Below, piece by piece: positions 33,511-43,930 of a stretch of 62,000 bases of DNA. The position numbers were made by a program, and so were the translations under genes. Source of the DNA: Adiantum capillus-veneris (taxonomy: Eukaryota; Streptophyta; Polypodiopsida; Polypodiales; Pteridaceae). Numbering within the stretch: position 1 is the first letter of the stretch; each line of letters starts with the position of its first letter. The stretch lies in NCBI GenBank assembly GCA_014529385.2, contig CM043953.1, forward strand, positions 113,703,049 through 113,765,048. Direction: 5' to 3'. The notes below the pieces were generated by a model, which was given only the letters and a program-made list of their open reading frames with translations, did no database searches and was not told the DNA's origin.

Positions 33511-35203
33511 GAGGTCCTTCATCAGCACCTAGCACTAGAAAGACAAGAGACAAGGATCTAAGAAGAAAGCACCAGACACTAAGGAGACAAAAATAGACAT
33601 AGAACTCAACGGTGAAATAAAGCCAAAAAATAGAGATACGCCATCTGAGTTCCAAACCACTGCTAATGAAGAGGATGAGGATGAAGAGGAGGATATCACC
33701 GTACCTCTTAAGCACCGGTCAACTGAGCCTATCTCCCATACTAAAAGGTCAATGGAAGAGGCTCAGAGACTCAGAGAGGAACAAAGGCAAAAATTGGTGG
33801 AAGAAAAGAAAAAAGAGGGTGTTGATGCGGATGACGAGGAGGAAGATGTAGACAAATCCCTTGAGCAAAGGCTAAAAGGATTGAGAAAATCAAGCAATAC
33901 AAGAGGAGAACAACAATTGATGGTGTGGAACTTGCCGACTTTATACGGCAACATATCCACAATATTCTCAAGAGAAAGGTTGAGCAGAGAGCTCAAGAGG
34001 AGTCCAAAAAGCAAAAAACTAATGATTTGGAATCTCATGAGGCCTCCCCAAAGAGCCAAGAGAAAGATGACGAAGAATCGCCAAGAGAGGAGATGGGTGC
34101 ACAACCCTTGGAGATCCATACAGAGACAACTCCACCACTCTCTCTCAAGCCAACCACACCTCCTTCTCCTGCTAAAGAAACAAAAGATGAACTTGAGAAG
34201 CAAGGGAAAACTCAAGAGCAACAACCTTTGGAGCAACAAGGCTTTGTAGGCAAAGAGGAGTCCTCAAAGCAAGAAGTCGTCCAACAACAAACTCCCCCAG
34301 ATCATCAAGAGTCTAACAAGCAAAGAGAAGATCAAGAAGACAAAAAACTTGAAGAGATAGAGTAGACTCCACCGAAGGAAGGGGAGCAAGATAAACCAAA
34401 GGGACTACCAAAAGAGAAAGAGCCGCAAGCTGGCACCTCTCAACAACAGATTACATAAAAAAGAGGAGCAGTCACTCCATGCTCTAGAGCTATAATCAAG
34501 GATGGTGCAAGGCTCTTCCAAGAATTCAACTTGGACAAACACTTAGAGCACATCAAGTTGGAGTTCCACTGTCAAAGAACCATCACCAGCCTATAGGAGC
34601 TGGATGTGAGAGATGCAAAAGCGGAAGCTCAGGCATGGAAAGAAGCTAATTAGAGGCTCCAACAGCAAGTGAAAGATTTAGCAGAGACCCACATTCAGTT
34701 AAAGAAGTGCTAGAGAAAGAAAAGAAAGATGCAGCTTACTACTATAAAGTGGCTCAAGCTTACAATGAGGCAAATAGTCAACTGCAGCTAGATCAACAAA
34801 AGCTGGAAGAAAAGTTGAAAAAGGAGCAGCAAAAGAATGCTAAGCTCGAGGAGTCATACGGTGTGGTCAAAACACACTCACATATCTCTTAGCCATGCAA
34901 GACGCACCAACCCCGACTTCAACGTCATCAGATCCAGTTATAGTTCTAGAAGAATTAAAGGCAGTCAAGGAAGAACTTGCATAAAAAAAATATGATAGGC
35001 AGATCTTGACAACGGGGCATAGGGCCATCCAAGCCCAAAAAGATCAAGAGATCAAACAGCTCAAGGAACAACTGGCAAAGGCCCAAGCAGATTTAGCTGC
35101 TCAAAAGGTGGAATATGCTTTGGAGCTACAAAAAAAAAAGATATGGCAATCAATGCCATCCAAGCCCAAGCAGTTGTGCCTTCTCAACCAACACCTACAA
35201 TGA
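33511..35203 (+). pseudogene. element E protein, K/E/Q-rich coiled-coil part
   Basis: Acidic and basic runs with heptad character in several frames: EEAQRLREEQRQKLVEEKKK at 33752, EQRAQEESKKQKTNDLESHE at 33990, a Gln/Pro-rich stretch (EQQPLEQQ, VVQQQTPPDHQ) to 34365. Next come EKEKKDAAYYYKVAQAYNEA (34707-34892) and AQKDQEIKQLKEQLAKAQAD (35006-35203). The minus strand of this interval shows long leucine/phenylalanine-rich frames, which are mirror images of the coding bias. Five or more stops or shifts. Confidence 0.5.
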
Positions 35204-35209
35204 AGACAG

Positions 35210-36950
35210 AGTTCACAAGGGTAGACCTAACACAGTAGATCTGCCAAAGCATATCTACTAAGGGAGGGCTCCATGAATTCAAAGCTACAGATGAGACTCC
35301 AGATACAAGAGAGGAAATCAAAAAGTGGATCTCAAAAGCACAGGACCCCTCTCATCGAGAATATATGCAATATGAGCTAAAGGTACTGGAATCAATGGCT
35401 CTCTTAATGATCAAGCCAGATGAAGTAGTGCAGACTTTTGGCCATGACATGATTCCATTACCACTCATGAAACAAGAGGCTAGCTTGTGAAACAAGAAAA
35501 AATTGCTTGCTCTTGAGCCAAATGCAAAGGGGGATAATAAAGATGTACCTGTGATAGTGAACCCAACGCTTGCTATCTTAGAGAATCAACCCCTATGGCA
35601 AAAGAGATGGTTTGACAAGCGGCCACATGACGAGACCATCTAAAGAAATGCACCACAGCATCTCAAGATCGACCCTAAATTTTGTCCCATGATTAGAAGT
35701 TGATCCTCGGACAACTACTACAATTGGAGAGCAAACGGCCGTCAATACTCAACTACCCTGTAATATCAAAGACATAGGCAGTTTGCCATATTCAAGAGTG
35801 ATAGATTTGCTAGCATTAGAGATGGCTTTGTTCCATAGGTTCACTTCTTGAGGTTGACACCCTCAAAGAGTCTTCGTGCCCCATTTGAGTCGCTTCCCTG
35901 AGTATTTACATTATGTTAATGCCAGATAGCTATGCTATAAACGTCCGTCGTGGCAACCCACTAACATCAGCTTAAGAGAAGCTCTCAAAGGCAAGCAAAA
36001 GATCCAATAAGAAAAAGTGCTCAACATACTATCCAAAGAGACTGGGGCACTAGATTTCTTATAGCTAGAGGAAGAGAAAGATCTAGCTACAGTAGCCTCA
36101 GATCTGGCCTATAGACAATTTCATAGTTAAAGCCCAAAAAGCACTCAAAGTTAACATAGAGGTAGAAATTGAAGATATTTGGAAAGAAGCTATGGTCTAG
36201 GAATAGAGGATCCTGCACTGTGCAAATGTTGCCCAACTCACATCCAAGCACATCATAGAAACATAGCACCAATAGTCTCTTCTATTTCCACTGATCAAGT
36301 ATGTAATCCTCAAGGTAAAGGAGATACTAGTCAAAGCTCAAGCTGCAGACAATGCTAATACACACCCATCTTGGTGGATGTATTGGCTCAAATGAAATCC
36401 ATAATACCTCATCCTTTATACCCAGGCTCCACCTAAAATCCGCAAGGACCCCATTTTTTGCCCAGTGCCAAGAGTACAAAGTTGGGGCAGCCATCAGTTG
36501 CTCTTAAAGAAACATCCAACATGGCTGAAGTACCCATGCCCAAGTCCCCCCAAAGGCAGAGCTATAGAGGACTACATGGTCTAGACACTCTCAGAAGCAG
36601 TTTAAGTCTTCAAGAGGATTCCAAATCTAGCATGCATCATGTTTATAAAAATTGTAAAAATGCTCATGACATCCATCCAAACTTTTCAAGCAGATCAAGT
36701 AGATGCGCCATGGATGGCCTTCCTCGGGGGCAATCAAGGGCTCTACCACAATCTATCAGATCAGCCACCATATAAAGTACTTCATGGATTTTATGTTAAG
36801 AGTGATGTTACTACCATCTTGCTACATGCAGACGTTTGAGGAAGCCTTCTATACAGGATTCTTCACTTTCAAATCAAAAATCTTTGGTCCTGTGGTGGAG
36901 AATTTTTGAGCCAAGTTCGTGGGCTACACGGCAATGGAGCTCAACACTCG
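35210..36950 (+). pseudogene. element E protein, C-terminal part
   Basis: Recognisable protein continues in pieces: TDETPDTREEIKKWISKAQD and QYELKVLESMALLMIKPDEV at 35290-35440; LEEEKDLATVASDLAYRQF near 36080; KALKVNIEVEIEDIWKEAMV near 36160; FQADQVDAPWMAFLGGNQGL and VKSDVTTILLHADV at 36680-36839; MELNTRID near 36945. No known motif. It is interrupted by an LTR-end fragment at 35841-35966. Confidence 0.4.
35841..35966 (+). repeat. LTR-end fragment inside element E
   Basis: 126 bp match 6212-6341, the end of the element A LTR, from ttcacttcttgagg to ctaaca. After that base the two sequences diverge (primer site in A, coding relic here). It is a piece of LTR without its element. Confidence 0.75.
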
Positions 36951-37095
36951 AATTGACTAGCAATTCCTAGCCAAAATAGACGAGAAACTTAGAATCAAGT
37001 ACTATGACGCTCTCAAAGCCTAAAAAAGCAAAGACATGCCTTCAAGCTGGAGCACTATCCAATCCCTTGAAGTTGTGTCGAGGACAACCCACTTT

Positions 37096-37109
37096 AGGAC
37101 GGGGGGAAA
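37096..37109 (+). other. polypurine tract of element E
   Basis: AGGACGGGGGGAAA directly precedes a TGTTAGCA LTR start and primes plus-strand synthesis in LTR elements. Confidence 0.65.
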
Positions 37110-37358
37110 TGTTAGCACATAGCTAACATTGGGAGCCTATGCACTCAACCTATAATGTAAATTTTCAAATTTTTTTATCGTTCTAAATATCCATATCCCT
37201 AAGGCGTTGTAATATTTTCTGGAATTATTTTGTAACTATCATGTGATTATGAGCCAGAAAGAGTGGGGCTATGCACTTCTAGATTGTATCAAGCAAATCC
37301 TAGGTTGGTATGAGTCAGAATATTTTCTCATTTTTGAATCCTGAACCTTTGGCTAAGG

Positions 37359-37365
37359 TATAAAA
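37359..37365 (+). promoter_or_regulatory. TATA box in E LTR
   Basis: TATAAAA lies about 250 bp into the LTR, in element sense, within ggctaagg-TATAAAA-ccatt. Confidence 0.5.
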
Positions 37366-38151
37366 CCATTTTCATAAAACCTAAGGGAGAATTTCTGGAT
37401 AATAAGCATTATGACTCACTTATAGAACATTGTGTACTCTCCAGCTGCCTTCTCAAGCTCATAACTCGCTCCTGAAGTGTTCATTTGAAGTGGCATCTGC
37501 TTCATTGTGCCCATAGGTGAAAGCTCTTCGTGACATTGTGCTTTTTTGGCAGTAAAATTGTGTTTTTTTTGTTGCTCACCTACTCCTTAATTTTCTCATA
37601 TTAACTCTAGATCTACATAACAAAACTACATTTTATGCATTGGAGGGGTGTAGTGGCATCATTGCTAAGCTCTAGGATGTATTCGGGGTCAAAAATGGTT
37701 AGGTCAAATCTGTCCCATAGAGAATAAGCGTGATTTTTGAAAGTGATCAAAAGGGGGATCCAAGGGTTTAGGCATGTGTCTTTAGATGTTTTCAATGTGT
37801 TCTATAAGTTTCATCTCATTTACATTCCGTTTGCTTGGTGAAGTAATGAGATTTGTCTGCGGTGTCATAGATAGCTTATGTTGCCTGACATGCAATACAG
37901 TGTAGATTTGGGTGAGATAAAGATTGAGTGTGTTTTTCAAGAGATTGAAAACCTCTCATAGCCCCCATGAACTAGTCGAGTCGACTCCATCCCATAGTAT
38001 GACATTTGTGTTCGTGGTTCTCACTATCACGACAATAAGATAGCGATGGTATTTGGAGGGCCCCACAATGATGGTTGACTGTAGTTGACTACCACTCTAC
38101 TATCATTTCAAAGAGGTTTTTGTTGCCTTGGCATACATTGTGGTCTTGATT

Positions 38152-38395
38152 GAGTGTTACACCAAGGGGGGATGATACCCTCCACAAGTCTCACATCTTC
38201 TCAGTTGAGGCTTTCATATATTCGGGTTCTATCTATAGCCCTGGTTTATTTTTTACCACTTTTTTGACCACTAGAGTGTTACACCAAGGGGGGATGATAC
38301 CCTCCACAAGTCTCACATCTTCTCAGTTGAGGCTTTAATATATTCGGGTTCTATCTGTAGCCCTGGTTTATTTCTTACCACTTCTTTGACCAGTA
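38152..38395. repeat. 122-bp tandem duplication
   Basis: 38152-38273 and 38274-38395 are adjacent copies differing at only a few bases, each from gagtgttacaccaagggg to gaccacta/gaccagta followed by g. Not coding. Confidence 0.95.
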
Positions 38396-38469
38396 GATCA
38401 ATGTTCGGTATGGTAGGAGTTTGAGCATCTCATTTAGTTGTGGATTTTCCCATCATAAAAGGGGCACTT

Positions 38470-39255
38470 GTTACAAATAAAACGTAGCTAAGGAGAGATT
38501 AGAGTGGTTTACTTAATAGAGAGAAATTTTTCACACACAAGAGAGATAATAGAGAGAGAGAGAGAGAGGGAGCACGTGATATACATGGTTCACCCAATGT
38601 GGGCTACGTCCATGGGAAATCAGCCACTCAATGGCTTTGCACTTCAAACTTGAAGTAGGTTACAAAGGGATTATGCCCTTAATGGAACTCTTGCCTTGCT
38701 TCACTCTCCCCAACTCACACACACCTTGCTTCAACAAGTCCAAATATGTTTTGTGTGTAGAAGAAGCATCCTTTTATAGGCCAAAAGCATTTCCCTCTCT
38801 CATGAGTGACACCCATGTGTGTAGCCGCCTTTGTGTAGACAAGTCCAAGTTGAACTCTCCCATGTGCCCATGTATGGTTGCCCTTAGGTAGACAAGTCCG
38901 CCTGAAACTTGGCCATTCGCCTATGGTAGGCGTAGACAAGTCAGCATGATACTCATTCACTGGCCAAAGACTTCCAACCACCGACCATGTTCGATTGACC
39001 ACCGGCCACCGGCCAACCAATCGACCGTTACTTTTTTACCATCCCGGCCACAATATTCCGGCAAAAATGAATATTCTGACAAAGAAAGAGTATTTTGACG
39101 AACCCGATCTCGAGTAAAGCTCTTGACCGGGTGTATTTTTTTTCTGGTGAGTGATTTTTTCTCATGCACGATGGCTTCTCCTCATAACAGGGGCCTTACA
39201 AATGTGCGTTTTTTAGACTAAAAATTACAAGGGGTGAATAAGGCTCCATACTTAA
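38470..39255 (-). repeat. 3' LTR of element F
   Basis: It begins TGTTACAAATAAAACG on the plus strand (so ends TGTAACA in element sense) and is bounded on the right by the purine tract. The interval holds a short GA-rich run (38549-38570) and a minus-strand TATA box. No second copy exists to confirm the exact ends. Confidence 0.6.
38772..38778 (-). promoter_or_regulatory. TATA box in F LTR
   Basis: The minus-strand sequence reads CCTATAAAAGG, a strong TATA match in element sense. Confidence 0.6.
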
Positions 39256-39271
39256 ATCTCCCACTTGGAGA
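39256..39271 (-). other. polypurine tract of element F
   Basis: In element sense CTCCAAGTGGGAGATT, the form typical of plant Copia elements, lies immediately before the 3' LTR. Confidence 0.75.
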
Positions 39272-39375
39272 CTGATCTCCACACCGGGTCCACACCAGAC
39301 TTGTGATTGTTTTTCATCTTGGCTTCTTATCCTTGAATGCTGATTGAAGATGAGCAAAAGCTCAACCTATCCTTG

Positions 39376-39990
39376 TTAACCATCTTTGTGTAACATGTCC
39401 ACAAGATTCTTGCTTGTGTGCACCTTTCCAAGCTTTAATTTTGCCTCTTCCAAAAGAGTTATGAAGTGATATCTCACCTTTATATACCTTGTCCTTGAGT
39501 GAAATGCTAAATTCTTTGCAAGATGAATGGCACTTTGACTGTCACTATACAAGACATAATTATCTTGTATGTATTCAAGCTCCTCCAAGAATCTGTGAAG
39601 CCACAAAATCTCTTTGTTGGCCTCCACCAGAGTTACATATTTCGCTTTCGGTAGTAGAAAGTGAGACCACTTTCTGTAGCTTTGAAGCACAACTTACTAT
39701 TGTGCCTCTAATCATGAAGACGTAGCTAGTAGTGCTTCCTTGATGTCTTTGTCACCTACCATATCTGCATCAGCATAGCCTTGTAAGATAATTTCAGTGG
39801 AAAACACAAAGCATTTGTCGTTATCACTTTAAAATACCTTAGTAGCCACTTCACAGCTTGCCAATGCTCTTTACTTGGATTATCCATGAATCTACTCACA
39901 AATCCCACTAAATGTGCAATATCTGGCCTTGTCCAAACCATAGCATACATTAGAGAACCTACCACTGTAGCATATGAAAATTTAGACATC
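39376..39990 (-). pseudogene. pol: RNase H of element F
   Basis: Copia RNase H in two frames. The first has KFSYATVVGSLMYAMVWTRP, DIAHLVGFVSRFMDNPSKEH and WQAVKWLLRYF. The second has YVTLVEANKEILWLHRFLEE, then VLYSDSQSAIHLAKNLAFHS and RTRYIKVRYHFI, with the catalytic Asp of SDSQSA and the His motif modified (KVRYHFI). It ends KLKLGKVHTSKNLVDMLHKDG. Stops and shifts separate the parts. Confidence 0.85.
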
Positions 39991-40916
39991 CTCTTGTGTC
40001 TTTGGACACATATCCTTGGTTAGTTTAATGTGACTAGCCAAAGATATAGAGACCTGCACTGCAAACCTTTTCTAGTACCTTCTTGATGTTATCTTGTTGA
40101 GATAGCTTTAGTGTCTTCTTCTCCCTGTCCCTTGATATCTTCATACCAAGTATGCACTGTGCAACACCTAAATCTTTCATTGAAAATATTTAGGCAACTC
40201 TTTTTGTAGGTCTTTGATATCCTGCATGTTAGCACTTGCAATCAGCATGTCATCAACATACAACATTAGGATGATAAACTTACCATATCCAAAAATGTGT
40301 ACACATAATGATCTGAATTGCATCTTCTAAGTCCATGATTCAACATCCATTGGTTTAACTTTAGGTACCACTATCTTGATGCTTGCTTTAGACCATACAA
40401 GCTCTTCTTTAACCTGCAAAACATTTTCTCCTTACCCTTTTCTTCATACCCCTTCGGTTGAAGCATGTAAATTTTCTTTTCCAAGTCACCATCATCCATT
40501 TGCTCAAAATTTAAGTCATGAGCATCTACAAGGCTTAAGTCATGAGCCTAATTGAATTTGTTTTCACAAGAGGAGAAAATATTTTGTTGAAGTCAATACC
40601 TTTCTTTTGAGAAAATCCCTTTACCAAAAGCCTTGACTTGTATGTTTCCTTCTCGCCTTCTTCCTCTTGCAGCTTATACACCCATTTGTTTTGTAGTGTC
40701 CATTTCCCTTTAGGCAAATCAACCAACTCCCATGTCTAGTTGTGATATAATGATTCCATATTCACTTGCATGCTCTTTGTCCATTCTTCTTTGGATTTGT
40801 GTTGCATTGCTTCGTTGTATGACTAGATCTTCGGGGCATAAGTTAAGATTCCTCATCTGTTTGACGATGTTGCAAGTTATCACCACTTGCACTCCTTCAA
40901 TCTTCACTGTCCTCAA
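39991..40916 (-). pseudogene. pol: reverse transcriptase of element F
   Basis: Read on the minus strand: KGKWTLQNKWVYKLQEEEGE, KSRLLVKGFSQKKGIDFNKI and FSPLVKTNSIRLM at 40726-40535, then a decayed stretch. LMLYVDDMLIASANMQDIKD follows, with the catalytic YVDD intact at 40249-40260. Near 40195-40060 come FSMKDLGVAQCILGMKISRD and KTLKLSQQDNIKKVLERF. A gap near 40535 (ALKMLMT) suggests a deletion of the central RT blocks. Confidence 0.8.
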
Positions 40917-40919
40917 ACT

Positions 40920-41909
40920 CTATGTACTCATCATGTGTACCTTTGTTTGTTTTCTTTCCAAGTAATCTTTGTACATATTTTGTTCGTTGAAAATTATATC
41001 CCTACTCCTAAAGATTTTACCATTTTTAGGATTCCATAGGCGATACCCAAAGTCCGCTTCTCCATAGCCAATGAAGAAATACTTTTTGGACTTTGCATCT
41101 AGCTTTGACCTTAGGCTTCTATCTATGTGCATAAAAGCCTCGCATCCAAACACTTTGAGAAATGCATAATTCATTGGTTTACCTTCCATGCCTTTTCTTG
41201 AACTCCTCCATCTAGTGTCATTAAGGGTGATTGGTTGATCAAGTACACAGAAGTACTTACTGCTTCCGCCCAAAGCTCAAGCGGGAGCCACATGCTTCAT
41301 GTTCTCTCCATAATTTTCATGTTCATCCTTTTGGAAACTCTGTTTTGTTGAGGTATCCTTGGGTTTTTTTTCCCTTTTGAATGCCATTGCTAGCACAAAA
41401 GCTTTCAGAAGCTTGGCTGCAATATTTGCCTACATTATTGGATCTAAGGCATTTAAGTTTGGTACCTGTTTTGTTTTCCACAAAGTCTTTACACATTTGA
41501 AATATGAAAAACACATCAAATTTATTCTTCATCGCATAAACCCACATTTTCCTTGTTGCATCATCTATGAAAGTTACATAGTACAATGAACCCATACATC
41601 AAAATGAACCAATTCTAGTTTCTTATTTTTTCTATCATTTTCTTCTTTTAGGAATTTTACTCTATGTTGTTTACCATAAACACTATCCTCATAGAAATCT
41701 AATTCCACTTCTTTCAACCTGGTAGAAGCTTTTTCAATTAAAGAATTTTTATTCCTTTGGCACTCATATGTCCAAGCGATAGTGCCACACTGCACCATCC
41801 ACTTTTGTAGCTGTTGGAGAAGGTGAAGATTGTGCGTTGACCATACACAAGTATAGGTACAAACTTTTCTCCTTTTGCAACCACTAAATATCCTTTGGAG
41901 ATCTTCCAA
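40920..41909 (-). pseudogene. int: integrase of element F
   Basis: Copia integrase. The first frame gives LVHFDVWVHCTM (first Asp kept). The next gives YYVTFIDDATRKMWVYAMKN, then LKCLRSNNVGKYCS, where the second catalytic Asp is Asn (41437-41439). Then QQNRVSKRMN follows, where the catalytic Glu is Lys (41330-41332). The C-terminal block FLKVFGCEAFMHID and KKYFFIGYGEADFGYRLW is well preserved. Stops and shifts occur. Confidence 0.82.
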
Positions 41910-41964
41910 CGTTTATTTCTAAATACAATGGTGTGACCTTCATCATCAAGCTGACCTGTAGAGA

Positions 41965-42294
41965 TCAAGTTTTTGCAAAGAGAGATAACATGCCTAACAT
42001 TTTAAGCTTCCCTTCATTTCCATTTGTAGTTTTGACACAAATTGTACCTTTCCGGACAATTTCACAAGCTTCATCATCTCCCAAGTATACATACCCAAAA
42101 TTACCTTTGGTGTAATCTTGGAAATGTTGCTTCTGTAGTGTCACATGGAATGAAGCTCCAGAGTTGAATATCCAAGAATTGGACACAATGTTTAGTGAAA
42201 TAATTAGAGCAGCTTGCTCTACTTTACCTGCCACATTGGCCTCTGATGTTGACTTGTTATCTTGAGACTCTGACTCCTTCTTCTTCTTGGACCG
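41965..42294 (-). pseudogene. pro: protease of element F
   Basis: The frame carries SNSWIFNSGASFHVTLQKQH, the Copia protease active site, in which the catalytic Asp (normally WILDSGAS) is Asn (AAC at 42173-42175). Then VYLGDDEACEIVRKGTICVK follows, as usual for the module. Inactive. Confidence 0.8.
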
Positions 42295-43023
42295 GCAATC
42301 CTTCTTGGCGTGGCCCTTCTTCTCGCATTTCTAGCACTCAAGAACTATCTCTACGTGTGACTTGCTTTGCCTTGAGCGATCACAACCCTTTTGATTTTTG
42401 AACCTCTCCTTTGGCCTTCCTCTTGTTTCCATTGACAATGCAACACTTGATGATTCACCTGTGCTCCTCCTTCGCATTTTCTTGCTTAGCAGAACACATG
42501 CAACATCATCAAACTTAAGAGTATTTGTGCTAAAGCAAGAGCTACTTACAACTATCACAAGGCTATCCCAAGTATTCGGCAAAGACGATAGTATAAGGAG
42601 AGCTCGTACTTTGTTGTTAAAGTTAACCTTCACCAATTGAAGTTGACTTACGTTTGTGTTGAATTTATTTAGGTGTTTTGCAACCGAACCACTCTTTGTC
42701 ATTTTTAGATTGAGCAACCGCTTCATGAGAAATACCTTATTGGATGCCAATGGTTACTTGTAGAGGCTGTCAAGCGACTTCATCAAGTCCTCTATGATCC
42801 AAAATGATGAAGGCCACCGTTGACGCCAAGCATAGTCGGATTGTTCCCAATGCCTTTCAATCAAATAGAATCCAAGCTTCTTCTACCATCATTATGGGCT
42901 TCTTTGCAAGACCGCCTAGTGGCAAATAAAGATCCTTTTGGTGGAGTTAGTCTTCAATCTGCATCTTCCAATGTAGTTTTTGCCCTTGAAATTCTTGATC
43001 TTGAGCTTACCTTCCTCTGCCAT
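42295..43023 (-). pseudogene. gag: gag of element F
   Basis: It starts at a Met 60 bases after the primer site (MAEEGKLKIKNFKGKNY, a typical Copia Gag start). It passes several shifts, is open at 42750-42331 (MKRLLNLKMTKSGSVAKHLN, LSSLPNTWDSLVIVVSS) and ends in a zinc knuckle, Cys-x2-Cys-x4-His-x4-Cys (CEKKGHAKKDC), at 42295-42336 with a stop codon inside it. Confidence 0.82.
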
Positions 43024-43082
43024 AACTCGCACTCAATTCAAGAATTTGTTTCCTTAAGATATTTTAGCTACAAGAAAACCTT

Positions 43083-43094
43083 GCTCTGATACCA
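43083..43094 (-). other. primer binding site of element F (initiator tRNA-Met)
   Basis: In element sense TGGTATCAGAGC, complementary to the 3' end of initiator tRNA-Met. No LTR precedes it; the sequence next to it belongs to fragment G. Confidence 0.85.
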
Positions 43095-43097
43095 GTT

Positions 43098-43930
43098 AGC
43101 CAGTGAGGAGATCTACATGTATATCTCATGTCCCTGAGTGGTTTCAGCCAGGTTTAGACTATGTATTAGTCACTGACTACGATGAGCCCACTTATTACAA
43201 AGAAGCTATTTAGATGGAAGATAGCGTGAAATGGGAGCAGGTTGTGCAATCTGAGTATGACTCGATTTTAGCCAATGAAGCTTGGAAATTGACAAAGTTA
43301 CCAAAGGATAAACAAGCATTGCCTTGCAATGGGTGGACAGAACATCCTAGCCTAAGTATAAGGCTAGATTGATCGCTAAAGGCTTCAAGCAAAAGAAAGG
43401 CATAAATTTCGGTGAGATTTTTTCTCCAGTAGTCAAGATGAGTACACTATGTCTTGTGCTTGGTTTAGTAGCCATTGACGACACGGAATTGGTCCAAATG
43501 AATGTCAAGTCGATGTTTCTTCACGGGGATCTCAAAGAAGATGTCTACATGAAGCAGCGAAAAGGTTTTGAGATAATCCTGAGAAGCCAACAAGGGCAAA
43601 CTTGGTGTGTAGACTCAAGAAAGCTTTGTATGGATTGAAGCAAGGTCCAAGGCAATGGCACGTCAAGTTTGATAAGTACCTTCAATCCCAAGGTTATGCA
43701 AGGAGCCAAGAGGATCGTTGCTTATACACATGGAGGTTGAACTATGGTTCCCTCATCATTCTCATCTTGTACATGGATGGCATGCTTATAGTTGATAAGT
43801 CTAAAGATGAGATTGCACTTCTCAAGGATGCCTTATGCGTATCAAGAGAGATCGTAAGCGTGGAATACTTGAACTATCACAAGAAGAGTATATTCACAAG
43901 GTCTTGCAACATTTTAACATGCAAGGGGGG
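43098..43930 (+). pseudogene. pol: Copia fragment G, RT part 1
   Basis: Plus-strand Copia RT. A lead-in DYVLVTDYDEPTYYKEA and VKWEQVVQSEYDSILANEAW, then YKARLIAKGFKQKKGINFGE, IFSPVVKMSTLCLVLGLV, VQMNVKSMFLHGDLKEDVYM, VCRLKKALYGLKQGPRQW. The catalytic box is YMDG in place of YVDD (second Asp lost). It ends at NMQGG, where element H is inserted. Gag, protease and integrase of G are missing; the left end abuts the primer site of F. Confidence 0.85.
43926..43930. repeat. target site of element H (left copy)
   Basis: ggggg precedes the H LTR; gggga follows at 52322-52326. At least four bases match. A G-run target makes the exact duplication ambiguous. Confidence 0.5.

Larger units (their letters stand above)
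31230..38395 (+). mobile_element. element E: LTR element apparently without pol
   Basis: Layout: palindrome array, coding relic (32718-36950), purine tract (37096-37109), LTR start TGTTAGCA at 37110. No protease, RT, RNase H or integrase motif is found on either strand, although the relic is about 4.2 kb long and still readable. This fits a non-autonomous element, mobilised by proteins of another one. The shared array and LTR-end sequence point to the lineage of element A as helper. The 5' LTR is not found and the 3' end lies at or before 38469. Confidence 0.5.
37110..38469 (+). repeat. 3' LTR of element E (end uncertain)
   Basis: It starts TGTTAGCACATAGCTAACA, itself an inverted repeat, and mirrors the GCTAACA end of the A-family LTR (TGTTAGC / GCTAACA). 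A TATAAAA box lies at 37359-37365. Towards the right it contains a 122-bp tandem duplication. The end may be cut by the Copia LTR that starts at 38470. No gene is present. Confidence 0.45.
38470..43095 (-). mobile_element. Ty1/Copia element F, 5' LTR missing
   Basis: Reverse orientation: primer site (43083-43094), gag (43023-42295), protease, integrase, RT, RNase H, purine tract, 3' LTR (38470-39255). The order protease-integrase-RT is diagnostic of Copia. The 5' LTR should begin right of 43095, but plus-strand Copia coding of fragment G begins there instead, so it has been deleted. Many stops; key residues of protease and integrase are changed. Confidence 0.85.

Noticed and set aside
33763-34239. 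Long minus-strand open frame rich in Leu/Phe/Ser
   Set aside because: It mirrors the K/E/Q-rich plus-strand coding; opposite-strand frames of such regions stay open without being genes.
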